Positions 1 through 8,630 of a stretch of 20,088 nt of DNA are shown here, piece by piece. The stretch comes from Ichthyophonus hoferi (Eukaryota > Opisthokonta > Ichthyosporea > Ichthyophonida > Ichthyophonidae): the NCBI GenBank assembly GCA_002751075.1, contig NAOQ01000830.1, positions 7,319-27,406 on the forward strand, given 5' to 3'. The position numbers and the translations under genes are program-made. Position 1 is the first letter of the stretch; every line of letters starts with the position of its first letter. The notes under the pieces were generated by a model, which worked only from the letters and a program-made list of their open reading frames with translations, did no database searches and had not been told where the DNA came from.

Positions 1-330
1 AACCAATCGCCGCCTGATGCACTTGTTACTAGAATTTTATGTTTAATCTACGTATGGAATGGAATAGTAAAGTTCATACGGCCCGCAGTGTGGGTTGTAT
101 TAATCAGAGCAGTCATAAAATATTTCAGAGAGAAGAGAGAAACTCACACTTGATTGAAAGTGTGAGTGAAGCCTTTTAACCTTACACCTGAATGTGATAG
201 CTAACGATGATCTATATCTATTTGAGGATATATAGTAATAGTATCTATATGAGGAGATAGACAAATATCTGATCCTACTAATTGACCTTCTAGACTGGCA
301 TCTGTGCTACAAACTCTCATCTCTTAAAAT
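1..330. other. intergenic, AT-rich, no gene seen
   Basis: No open frame of useful length or known motif was found. The one clear structure is the short hairpin at 142-167, listed separately. The stretch at about 205-262 contains loosely repeated TATCTAT and GAGGATAT-like words, which look like simple-sequence drift. Confidence 0.5.
142..167. repeat. 10-bp perfect inverted repeat, 6-nt loop
   Basis: The arms ACTCACACTT (142-151) and AAGTGTGAGT (158-167) are exact reverse complements around the loop GATTGA. There is no gene next to it to suggest a role. It could be a chance hairpin or the trace of a small mobile element. Confidence 0.6.
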
Positions 331-556
331 ATACCTGACAATATCTATAAATATAATTTTTCAGAATAGATAAAAAATGAGACATCATCATCATTTTTTG
401 GATGACTGGACAGTAGTCCGTTATTTTTTTTCCAGCCTTGTATATATACCTATCAATATCTATAAATATAAATTTCCGGAATAGATAAAACAATGAAACA
501 TTATTTTTTGAATGACTGGATAGTAGTCTTTTATTATTCTTTTCAGCCTTGTATAT
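331..556. repeat. tandem duplication, two units of about 111-115 bp
   Basis: Unit 1 covers 331-445 and unit 2 covers 446-556. Both contain ATACCT-CAATATCTATAAATATA near the start, then an AGAATAGATAAAA / GGAATAGATAAAA block, a GATGACTGGA-AGTAGTC block, and CCAGCCTTGTATATATAC at the end. They differ at scattered bases and by small length changes, including an ATC triplet run in unit 1. The duplication is therefore not recent. No coding capacity was seen. Confidence 0.8.
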
Positions 557-647
557 ATACTTCTTGATGCTTCAAGACTGATTCTTAGTGGTTAGGAATT
601 AGCTCGTTGCTGTAAAAAGAGAAAAAACTGTACCACAAAATTTAGCT

Positions 648-1089
648 ATGGAAGAAGCAGGAGGAGATTGTACTGCGATCATCAAAGATGACTGGTTGGA
701 AAGGGCAAAAATTGCTTTTAATAAGTAAATGTTTTTGCAGAACGGTTTCCCTTATAATAGAAGACCACTATTGACAGACATCACTCCGAGATCGTAGTTG
801 AATGTGGTTGTAAAAACTTGGCCATGAAAAGAGAGAAGGGAGAAAAGATTGAATGCTACGGCATTGATGTAGAGAATAGCTCGCAGCACCACATTGTGCA
901 TGATGTTCCCTATTGTTGCCGGAAAGTGATAGTGGTTTGAAACGTATTTTTGATGGTTTCTCCCGTGCCTATTGTGATGTTGACGTAATTAGATATCATG
1001 TCCCTGAAGTCGCTGCAATTTTTGCAAACGGGTCTACTGGCCCAACTGTCGATGAAAAAATAATTGGAAGGGGAATCTGGTTGCCCTAG
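648..1089 (+). pseudogene. decayed coding-like stretch, family not recognised
   Basis: This stretch is less AT-rich than its surroundings and reads as protein-like sequence in more than one forward frame. One open run lies within about 760-937, with a Cys/His-containing composition (words such as VVECGCKN and CYGIDVEN). Another lies within about 922-1086 (words such as RIFDGFSRAYCDVDV and VAAIFANGSTGPT). Each is only about 55 codons, so no single intact gene is visible. I do not recognise the family. It may be a broken host gene or an old element. An intact gene with unusual splicing is possible but less likely. Confidence 0.3.
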
Positions 1090-1816
1090 AGAGAGGGTGC
1101 AGTATGATGAGATCGAATTCGGATTAAACCGTACACTTAATATAATTTTTTACAGTATAGCAGATAATAAATAAATAAAATGTTATGTAGGGATTACCAT
1201 GGAATAATTACGAATCTGTTCTTCTGCACAAACTAATAATTGTAAGAATCAACAGTATACTATACACGATCAATTATACTGGGTTTCTCTTATGAGAAAA
1301 ATAATAACTTTTCAGCCAGGCTATTCTCCGATCAATATATAATCAGAATTATTTTACATCTTGCTGTACCTCAATACATTTAAATACACAAACAGATGGA
1401 ACTCTAAAAATAAAAGTTTAATTTGAAAGTAATGCAACTTTAACTAATGATTACATAATTGAATTCTGCATAAATTATAAAATAATTGAGCAAAAAAGAC
1501 ATGAAATTTTAGTGTTGCAAACATAAAATGCTATGCAATATGTAGTTTACAAACACAACTGAAATATTCTAATACAAAAATTGTGAGAATATATTATTAT
1601 TATTCTGGGATTGGCAACAATATTTTACGTATAAACCCGGCAGATCATAATTATAATAATTGTCCAGACGTGATCGGTTATGCAATAATTGAATATTAAA
1701 CTATTTTAACACTATCATATTATATCTTGATATGTTATGTTATGATATTATATCTTACTGTGCTATCCCAGCTATGGGGAACTGATATAATATAATACTA
1801 TATATTGTATGATTTT
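1090..1816. other. AT-rich intergenic, downstream of the GT31 gene
   Basis: This is the 3' flank of the minus-strand GT31 gene. It is very AT-rich, with many short repeats such as TTATGTTATGATATTATATC. No open frame, RNA gene or known element was recognised, and I could not find a clear AATAAA on the minus strand just past the stop codon. Confidence 0.5.
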
Positions 1817-3178
1817 TTATGGATATCCCGTGCATAATGGTTTGTCAGACAGGACATTTTCAAGTAAGTGAATCAGTTTGTCCTCAGGCACATAGTGAAT
1901 CGCCACAGCATTGTTCTTGCATTGTCCACGCAAAACTGTTAATGGAAGCATCACATATGTAGGTCGTTTTGAGGCAACAATATATCCTAATGTAACATCT
2001 TCTATTGCCAACCAGTGGAAATTAGGAATGCTTCTTACACGACCAACATGGTATGCGAGGTCCCATGACATTACTACGATACACCCACGGACATAGGCGG
2101 GTCCTTGGCTGAAAGGGTACTCCCACTTGGACACATACCACATATGATTTTTGTCTCGAATTGGATTATATGTCTTTGAATGGGTCTGGGCCCCGGCATA
2201 TACGTTGGTTGGGTGCATTGAATACAAGTTAGCTAATAATCGTGGAAGATGAATAAATGTGTCATCATCAGTCTTGATGGTGTAATATGCCCCACATGCT
2301 TCTGCCCCCCACGCAAACACACTAATACTTTTTAATGTAATGTTTGTGTAGCAGTCATTATGTCCCAGGATCATCATGTCTTTATATATAGTAGATTCCT
2401 CTTCAAGAGCTCGCAAGTGTCTTTTTTCTGTAGGAAGACCCACAAAAAAACGCATGACGGTATGTGCCCTAATTTTTACAGGCCATTTATTCCACACCTT
2501 TCTCCACGCTTCCCGCCGTGTTTTGTATACAGGTTGAGCCCCACTTAGTACTCCAATGGCCACGTGGACGGTCCGCTCTGTATGCTTCCCACCTTCATGA
2601 CTAGAGTCACAGCTATCTTCCAACCCTGATATACCATTTCCTGCTATAATATGATTAAATAAAAATTCATGTCTTTTTTGGGCACGAGCCCATGTTCGTC
2701 TGTAGGAAACAACATGGGATTCTACTCCATATCTCCCAAGTGGATCTAGCGCTAAATCTTGGCTTTGTAGCCGCAGAAGAACACCTTTCTCTGCATTTGC
2801 TTTTCGTTTTAATCGAAGCAACTCTATGGTCTTCTCATTTTTTCTCATTCTTAAAACTTGGATAGAAACACTAGACTGTAATTTATTGTTGTTCACTTGT
2901 TTAGAAGCTTTCTTTTTCTTTTTATTTGCTTTTTTATATTTTACAGTCTTTGAGGAAAATCCATTTAGCACATTACCCACACGAGTTTGTACATATATGA
3001 TTTCTGGTGTAACATTCATGCGTTGTTTGTGATCGAACGGAACCAAAATCCGGGTATTATTGTGTGGATCTACGGGCCGTATTTTTAGAAAGATAAATAA
3101 GAAAAATGCCAATATAAATGACAAGGTTAAAAAGGTAAGCATATATATGGCCGAGACCCTTCGAATTTGTACTTCCAT
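1817..3178 (-). CDS. GT31-family beta-1,3-glycosyltransferase (galactosyltransferase-like), type II membrane protein
   Basis: This 453-residue intronless protein likely transfers a sugar from a UDP-sugar onto a glycan in the Golgi or ER lumen. Order: a short cytosolic tail, one membrane segment at about residues 11-32, a stem with a very basic patch (about 80-93, KYKKANKKKKKASK), then the catalytic domain from about 200. Family marks are RREAWRKVW (221-229), RFFVG (243-247), the ILGHNDCYTNITLKSI block (270-285), the metal-binding DDD (304-306) in YTIKTDDDTF, KWEYP (351-355), PAYVRGC (360-366) and the acidic pair ED (393-394). N-glycosylation sequons occur at N40, N55 and N279. The start is chosen because the Met sits in GCCATGG, a strong eukaryotic context, with an in-frame TGA 18 nt upstream. 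The acceptor and exact sugar cannot be read from sequence; galactose or N-acetylglucosamine transfer are both known in GT31. Confidence 0.85.
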   Translation of the reverse strand: MEVQIRRVSAIYMLTFLTLSFILAFFLFIFLKIRPVDPHNNTRILVPFDHKQRMNVTPEIIYVQTRVGNVLNGFSSKTVKYKKANKKKKKASKQVNNNKLQSSVSIQVLRMRKNEKTIELLRLKRKANAEKGVLLRLQSQDLALDPLGRYGVESHVVSYRRTWARAQKRHEFLFNHIIAGNGISGLEDSCDSSHEGGKHTERTVHVAIGVLSGAQPVYKTRREAWRKVWNKWPVKIRAHTVMRFFVGLPTEKRHLRALEEESTIYKDMMILGHNDCYTNITLKSISVFAWGAEACGAYYTIKTDDDTFIHLPRLLANLYSMHPTNVYAGAQTHSKTYNPIRDKNHMWYVSKWEYPFSQGPAYVRGCIVVMSWDLAYHVGRVRSIPNFHWLAIEDVTLGYIVASKRPTYVMLPLTVLRGQCKNNAVAIHYVPEDKLIHLLENVLSDKPLCTGYP

Positions 3179-3997
3179 GGCTGTTGTGTTCTGTCAATGA
3201 AGAAAAGCAGGCCAATGCCGCACGACCACGTATTATTTTCGTTCTAGTATAGAAAAACCACACTTTAAGGCTTATCAAAAAGAAAAGGCATTCCTCTGCA
3301 CGTTTTTGCTAGTGTTTTTAGTAAGTTAATGCACCTTCGCATTGTTGTCTGAAATTTGACTTGATAATTCATCACAAATCAACTAGTCACTCTATTATAA
3401 AAAAATATAACGACATAGGGAAGGGATATATCATAGCAATGGTAATAGGTTTTCAGATAAAAAATATAGCAAAAAATAAGGATGAAAGTTTGCAAGACTT
3501 GGAAAAAATTGTGATAGTCAACTGGTTGAGTTTTTATAGGAAAGCTTGAGTCAGAAAAAGAAAAGAAACTAATAATGCAATTTAATATCAACTTAGTACA
3601 ATTCAACACAAGCTTATATAAAGCGTACTCATCTAGAACCTCTCAAAACATGTTAATACTGTAAATACGTAGTCCTAATATAAGTATGTAAGATATCTAT
3701 CTTTTTCTATACCACTTTCCTTATATTATACTATACTATCTTTACTTTACACATACTTGATAATGCAGTTAAAAAATATTACAATCGTATAAAGTAATTC
3801 TTGCTGATCTTTAACCAAAGGAATTTACATACCCATTAAAACCCTTATATGGCTATCTATAGACTTTTTCTATTGGCTTAAATTTTATGTGTTGCATTAT
3901 GGAATGGTATCGTAAACAGCTTCACATTGTCGGTACCTATAAATTTGTTGTAATGATTCCTTAATTATGTATTTATTATAATATGGCATATATTGTA
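3179..3997. other. upstream region of the GT31 gene, AT-rich
   Basis: This is the 5' flank of the minus-strand GT31 gene. The first 180 bases are less AT-rich and probably hold its promoter and 5' leader, but I see no defined promoter element. Small open frames of about 60-75 codons on either strand at 3361-3609 overlap each other and show no family signal. Confidence 0.45.
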
Positions 3998-4303
3998 ATT
4001 ATTTATTGTATAATATGAATTAAATATTAGAAATTATTTCCCAAACCTACGTAGTAACGATTCGGATTGAGATTAATTCCTATATACCATATTATATTGG
4101 GTATATAATTATAATTAAGTTCTGAATTCAGTCTCACCACATCAAATGTGTTTATAATTGTAAAAATTAACCACTGTGTGACTAAGACGAAGCTTCCAGC
4201 TTTGTTAACAATACAGTCCGTTACCCTGCCAATGACGCATGTCAGGTAATGGAATGAAAATGAAGACAGTATATGGTTATGCTGGATTTTTCCCGTTTCT
4301 ACA
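3998..4303 (+). repeat. dispersed 305-bp repeat, copy 1
   Basis: This is the first of four related copies. Shared blocks in order are CCTACGTAGTAACGATTC, GATTGAGATTAATTCCTATA, TATTATATTGGGTATA, GAATTCAGTCTCACC, TTAACCACTGTGTG, GCTTCCAG, AGGTAATGG, AAGACAGTATAT and TTTTCCCGTTTC. GAGATTAATTC pairs with GAATTCAGTCTC as an imperfect hairpin around an inner TATACC/GGTATA stem. No protein is encoded and no clear terminal inverted repeats were seen. It could be a SINE, a MITE or a solo LTR. This copy lacks a clean TAGTAGAGATT block near its left end. Confidence 0.75.
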
Positions 4304-4389
4304 AAAAATCACCACTATCCCTGCCCTGCAACAGTTGAAAAGGTCATTAGAAAAAATATTCTATACAAAATGAACTTTACTTATTTAAT
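4304..4389. other. short spacer between repeat copies 1 and 2
   Basis: AT-rich spacer with no recognised content. Confidence 0.3.
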
Positions 4390-4682
4390 CATTTATTATT
4401 TTCTATTCATCAAATAGTAGAGATTATCTATCAAATATACATAATAATAATTCATATTGAGATTAATTCCTATATACCATATTATATTAGGTATACATGT
4501 TGATCTGAATTCAGTCTCACCGTATCACGTGTTTAGAATGGTGTAGATTAGCCAGTGTGTGGTTGAGACGGGGCTTCCAGGTTTGCTTACATTATAGTCC
4601 AACCCCTGACATACGTCATTATTAAGGTAACGGCTTAAAATAAAGACGGTAAATATCATATGTTTTGCCCTTTTTTACATTA
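4390..4682 (+). repeat. dispersed 305-bp repeat, copy 2
   Basis: This copy has the same orientation as copy 1 and begins about 90 bp after it. It carries TAGTAGAGATTATCTATC near the left end, GATTAATTCCTATATACC, GAATTCAGTCTCACC, GTGTGTGGTTGAGACG, GGTAACGGC and AAATAAAGACGG towards the right end. Its last about 30 bp are the least conserved. The two neighbouring copies differ at many positions, so they are old or inserted independently. Confidence 0.75.
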
Positions 4683-5883
4683 ATTGCGTATTTGGGTCCA
4701 ACAATATAAATTATGGGCTTTAAAATGAGTTGACTTTTATTGTTATTTTTATTACTTGTAAAAATGACAAGCAAAGGGTTACTTATTTATTAGCATCTGC
4801 ATTGTAAGATGAAAAATTGGTTTTCTCGAACAGCTACACTAGTTACCTCAGGATTATAGCAAAAAAATTGGGTAACATGCCATGATGTTTTTAATATAAT
4901 TACTAACTATTGTAAAAAAATCTGATTATGTAATTTCTAGTTCGATTTAGCCCTTGAAGGTTCTCGGCGATTCTATACTATACTATACTAGACCAGTTTA
5001 GATAGACTAACTATATAGAATTACAAGGCCACCAATTGTTTAGCAAAAAATGCATATACCAATAAAATCAAGTCATGCATATCACATACAGATTAACTAT
5101 TATACTAAATATGCAGTAGTATGACACTTGTTCGACTCTTGCAACCATCTGGTTGTTAACACTGTAAACCTTCTCTAAATAAGGTTAATTGTAATTAAAT
5201 AGAGTATATATTATTTGAAACAACAGTTGTCGCAGATCCAAGGCCTGAAGGAATAACTTATAAAACAGCCTCATTTTGCATTGGCTAATGACGTATTAAC
5301 GATGAATGATGAATGATTAAAATAATGCTTACTTTGCCAATATCCTAATTTGATAGCCCATATAGTGAATTACTAGTGCTAAATGGAAATAAAAAAAATA
5401 TTGATGAATAAATTTTCAAGTTGATTTTTTGACATAAAAATGAAGAAAAGAAATAATTGATATGATAACTATATTAATAGAACGAGCCAACGTAAGCAGA
5501 TTTCTTATGTAAATGCAATACACGTAGTGGGGAATGTGCTATATCCCCATATTATTGGCTCACTAATTTATATTTTTAATTTTTAATTATTATCGAATAA
5601 CTTATATAGATTATAATTGGTCAGTTATCATGCGGATGATGAATGTGGAATCATAAGCCTCGTACATAAATAAACAACTTAAAACAACTTCGCTTTATCA
5701 AGGTGAAAAAAATATTTCGACATATGTTTGTATGCATCTATAACTTTATAACAATATATTTATATAGATATAAAGGCAACCAAACTATAAAAAAAAGGTG
5801 AAAGCCAACGCCGAAAAATATAATAAAATAATATACATACAAACTTTTACATTACTACACATCACATTATCTGTAAGTGTAAC
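4683..5883. other. AT-rich intergenic upstream of the 135-codon gene
   Basis: No gene seen. It contains a short TATAC microsatellite near 4975-4990 and a small hairpin (CAACCA/TGGTTG) near 5142-5155. The last 150 bases before the ATG at 5884 should include the promoter and leader of that gene. They are AT-rich, and I cannot point to a specific box. Confidence 0.4.
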
Positions 5884-6291
5884 ATGTATCTAGGAAGCTT
5901 TAACTCGTACGAGTTGGCCCAAGATGGTCGTACCTATACCTTTGACGGCTATGCCTGCCAAAAGAAGGCACCTGGTGGAGCACCCTCACCCCAGGAAGTT
6001 TTCACACAAGAGAAAAAGAGTTCATTGACATCGCCTACCAACAAGGGTATCAGTGAGAGAGGCATGTATAGTTCTATTTATGCTTATGATGTCGACAAGA
6101 TTAATAATCGGACTTCATTCATGAGAGCAGGTCCAAGTCGATATGGAAAACATAATGCTGCTGAAAGTAAACAGGCGAAAGAGGAAGAAGTTGATAATGA
6201 GAACAGGAATGAGAAAGGGGGTGCGTATTTTGGGGATAAATTTGAAATTTTAGGTGTTAATTTGACCGAGCTGTTGTGGTATGTATTGTAG
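5884..6291 (+). CDS. unrecognised 135-residue protein
   Basis: I do not recognise this protein. It is hydrophilic, with no signal peptide or membrane segment. It starts MYLGSFNSYELAQDGRTYTF, has a Gly/Pro turn-rich part (about 28-36), a Ser/Lys/Thr-rich part (about 43-58), an aromatic stretch (MYSSIYAYDVDK, about 61-72) and a highly charged Lys/Glu/Asn tail (about 94-112). The reading frame is clearly richer in GC than the surrounding DNA, which favours a real gene. An AATAAA lies at 6340-6345, about 49 nt past the stop, and fits a 3' end there. The start has A at -3. A GTATGT donor-like word at 6279 leaves open that the last four codons are intron and that further exons follow, but I found no convincing next exon. 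Confidence 0.55.
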   Translation: MYLGSFNSYELAQDGRTYTFDGYACQKKAPGGAPSPQEVFTQEKKSSLTSPTNKGISERGMYSSIYAYDVDKINNRTSFMRAGPSRYGKHNAAESKQAKEEEVDNENRNEKGGAYFGDKFEILGVNLTELLWYVL

Positions 6292-6339
6292 ACGGAGCGG
6301 AGTTTTGAAATTTATTTAAAAATTTAGTTTTGCTTAAAA

Positions 6340-6345
6340 AATAAA
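6340..6345 (+). terminator. polyadenylation signal AATAAA
   Basis: AATAAA sits about 49 nt after the stop of the 135-codon gene. It is a plausible 3' end signal, but AT-rich DNA produces this word often by chance. Confidence 0.35.
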
Positions 6346-6965
6346 ATATAGTCTATAAATGTTAAATACAAATTATATAATGTACATGTTGGATTTTACA
6401 ATTAAATACTTTATTGAAGGTGAAGATGAAAATATATAAATTTAAATTATTATCAAGTATATTATTATGAAGTATAGCCTAATATGCAATAATTTCTTAT
6501 ACAAGAACTATTTACTATATTTTATACAAGCTGTTGTATATCTTATAATTTTATTTTTTTTGATTTTAACCGTGTTTGGCTTCAATAGTGGATGTATAAT
6601 ATAGCATAATATCTTATATTATGTGAATGGGAAAGAAAATGCCATCCGTGGACTGCATTATATAATAATATTGTCGAGTATAATTACATACTTAACACAA
6701 GCTACATAGTTATAATAATAATTACCTAATTGGTGCAAGGAGGCTAATTGGTTTATTTAGATTATATTATCTAATATCATATTGTAGCATATATTTATGT
6801 CATGATATAATATTACATCATACTACATCATACCATATTATACAATCCCATACTCACCTTGTGACTTTGCTGTTGGTGTTCATTGTCTAGTGTAATATAT
6901 CATGCTGTAGCATGTGTAATACGCTAAAAAGATTTGATATTTATTTGTATTACAATATATCATAA
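6346..6965. other. AT-rich intergenic
   Basis: Very AT-rich stretch with many TATAATA-like words, including a run of ATAATATTACATCATACTAC type near 6805-6840. No gene, RNA or known element was recognised. Confidence 0.4.
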
Positions 6966-7275
6966 ACTCTATTTATCTATAACCTGTTATTAACTAAATA
7001 GTAGAGATTGTCTATCAAGCCTACATAGGAATGATTCAGATTGAGATTAGTTCCTGTATACTGTATGCTATTGGATATACAATTTGAACCAAATTCAGTC
7101 TCACCACGTACGTGTGTTTAGATTAGTATAAATTAACCACTGTGTGGTTGAGACGAGACCTTCTAGTTTTTTTTCTACACTATAGTACGCCACCTGACGT
7201 TGGTCATAGTCAAGGTAATGGCGTAAAATAAAGACGGAGTATATTATGTTTGCCCTATATTTTCCCGTTTCAACA
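6966..7275 (+). repeat. dispersed 305-bp repeat, copy 3
   Basis: Full-length copy in the same orientation as copies 1 and 2. It has TAGTAGAGATTGTCTATCAA, CCTACATAGGAATGATTCAG, AAATTCAGTCTCACCACG, TTAACCACTGTGTGGTTGAG, CCTTCTAGTTTT, CACTATAGT, AGGTAATGGCG, AAAATAAAGACGG and ATTTTCCCGTTTCAACA. The minus-strand open frame of about 85 codons that covers it is formed by the repeat and has no family signal. Confidence 0.8.
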
Positions 7276-7884
7276 CATTTTAAGAGTAGCAAAGGTAAGG
7301 TCTCTCTGTGACAGGACTGGAAAACCTGTTGACTGCATTGAAATAGAAAAGTAAGCATAATTTTACTTTAAATTCTCTACTTGCAATCAGTAGCTGCTGC
7401 CCAAAATGGATAAGATAATTATTACAACACAGGGCCAAATTAATAATTATATCTTGTACCCCATGGTATATATGTAATATAATGTGACAGTATAATATTT
7501 ATTGTAATGCTGAACTTACTATTGTGGCTGAACTATACCCAGTTTAATCATAATTTTCTAAATAATCAAATAGAGTACTTAAACTAATAAAGTGGTTATA
7601 TTAAATTATGCTATGCTGTAGCTATAATTAAGCGCTGATACTTAAACACACTGCTCAGTCAGAAATATATATATTACTCTACTAGTTATAAAAAGTCATA
7701 CTCTGGAATCTAATTTATCTTGTTTTTCATGTCTATATTTGTTAAAGCAATTAAAGTAGATAATCCAGATACTTTACAAGTAGGTTAACTAGTCGGGTCT
7801 GGTGTTGCTTCTTCTGATAATAACAATGCTATAACCATACACACAGCCACAATTAGATAACGGTTATTGCGTATAAAACACATT

Positions 7885-7978
7885 GCCAGGTAAGAAGCTA
7901 AGGGCTTCCGTATCCCTCTATCAACAAAGCGATACTTAGGAGCAGTTAGTCAGAGCTTTAGCCTGCCAACTACCTGGC
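7885..7978. repeat. 94-bp imperfect inverted repeat
   Basis: GCCAGGT (7885-7891) pairs exactly with ACCTGGC (7972-7978), and weaker pairing continues inward between GAAGCTAAGGGCTT and AGCTTTAGCCTG. The outer 7-bp stem resembles a tRNA acceptor stem, but there is no T-loop or D-loop in the right place on either strand. The nature is unknown. Confidence 0.4.
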
Positions 7979-8300
7979 CACAACATCCAGATATAACTCA
8001 GTGCAATATATACTAGTTGTATTTCTAATAATATATAATTTATAAAAGGCTAAGGCTATAGTATGGACCCTAGTTGAGTTGACCCAAATTATGGTACAAT
8101 CTAACTCAAATTAAGTAAATGGAGTACAAAAGGCATAGAATTATGTTGTAAATAGGTCTCTGTTTTGCACGTCTTTAGGTGTAGATGTATAATATATAGT
8201 AGTATAATTCATCATTCTGTTAATCTGCAATTATTTGGAATCACTAGCAAATACTACACAATTGCATAACAATTTATTAATAGTTGACTCAACCTCAGCG

Positions 8301-8346
8301 AAACCCAAGTATGCAGGTGGGTGCATACACCTATATGATTGGGTTT
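8301..8346. repeat. nested two-step hairpin, 46 bp
   Basis: The outer arms AAACCCAA (8301-8308) and TTGGGTTT (8339-8346) are exact reverse complements. Immediately inside, GTATGCA (8309-8315) pairs with TGCATAC (8322-8328) around GGTGGG. The arms are continuous on the left and separated by ten bases on the right, so it would fold as one stem with a one-sided bulge. It is richer in GC than its surroundings. Confidence 0.6.
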
Positions 8347-8550
8347 ACAACAAATTACTAAAAACAAACTGAGATACATAAAATTGTCTCTGATATATCT
8401 CTAAGCCTCATTACATATACTTTAACTATTAAACCTTCAGCATGTATTACAATATATCAAAATATATCGCCTAATATATTTATGCAATATATCACTATAC
8501 ACCAAAAATGTCATACCAAATCTCACGTGGCTGACCCGCAGCACGCCTAT

Positions 8551-8556
8551 TTTATT
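8551..8556 (-). terminator. polyadenylation signal AATAAA for ELOF1
   Basis: TTTATT on the plus strand reads AATAAA on the minus strand, about 75 nt after the ELOF1 stop codon. The spacing fits a short 3' UTR. Confidence 0.45.
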
Positions 8557-8630
8557 TTCTCATTGGTCTATTATCATGTAATGTACAGAATATAGTCCAA
8601 TCAGACAGGGTCGTCCCTAACCAAAAAAGG

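Larger units (their letters stand above)
7276..8550. other. intergenic between repeat copy 3 and ELOF1, with hairpins
   Basis: No protein gene was recognised on either strand. It holds the imperfect inverted repeat at 7885-7978 and the nested hairpin at 8301-8346, listed separately. GTTGAGTTGAC near 8072-8083 and GTTGACTCAAC near 8283-8293 are near-complementary and could mark the ends of a small element of about 225 bp that would span just short of the nested hairpin. Confidence 0.4.

Noticed and set aside
1150-1175. Possible truncated fifth copy of the 305-bp repeat
   Set aside because: Only one word (TAGCAGATAATAAATA) is shared with the left end of copy 4 and the neighbouring blocks are missing.
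1911-3032. Several plus-strand open frames of 61-68 codons
   Set aside because: They are antisense to the GT31 gene and carry no family signal.
3057-3278. Minus-strand open frame of 73 codons overlapping the GT31 start
   Set aside because: Out of frame with GT31, which has a strong start context and an in-frame stop upstream.
3361-3609. Opposed open frames of 62 and 76 codons
   Set aside because: They overlap on opposite strands in AT-rich DNA and show no domain or codon signal.
7101-7358. Minus-strand open frame of 85 codons
   Set aside because: Mostly contained in repeat copy 3.
7885-7978. Possible tRNA gene from the 7-bp acceptor-like stem
   Set aside because: No TTC-type T-loop, no D-loop and no anticodon arm at the required spacing on either strand.
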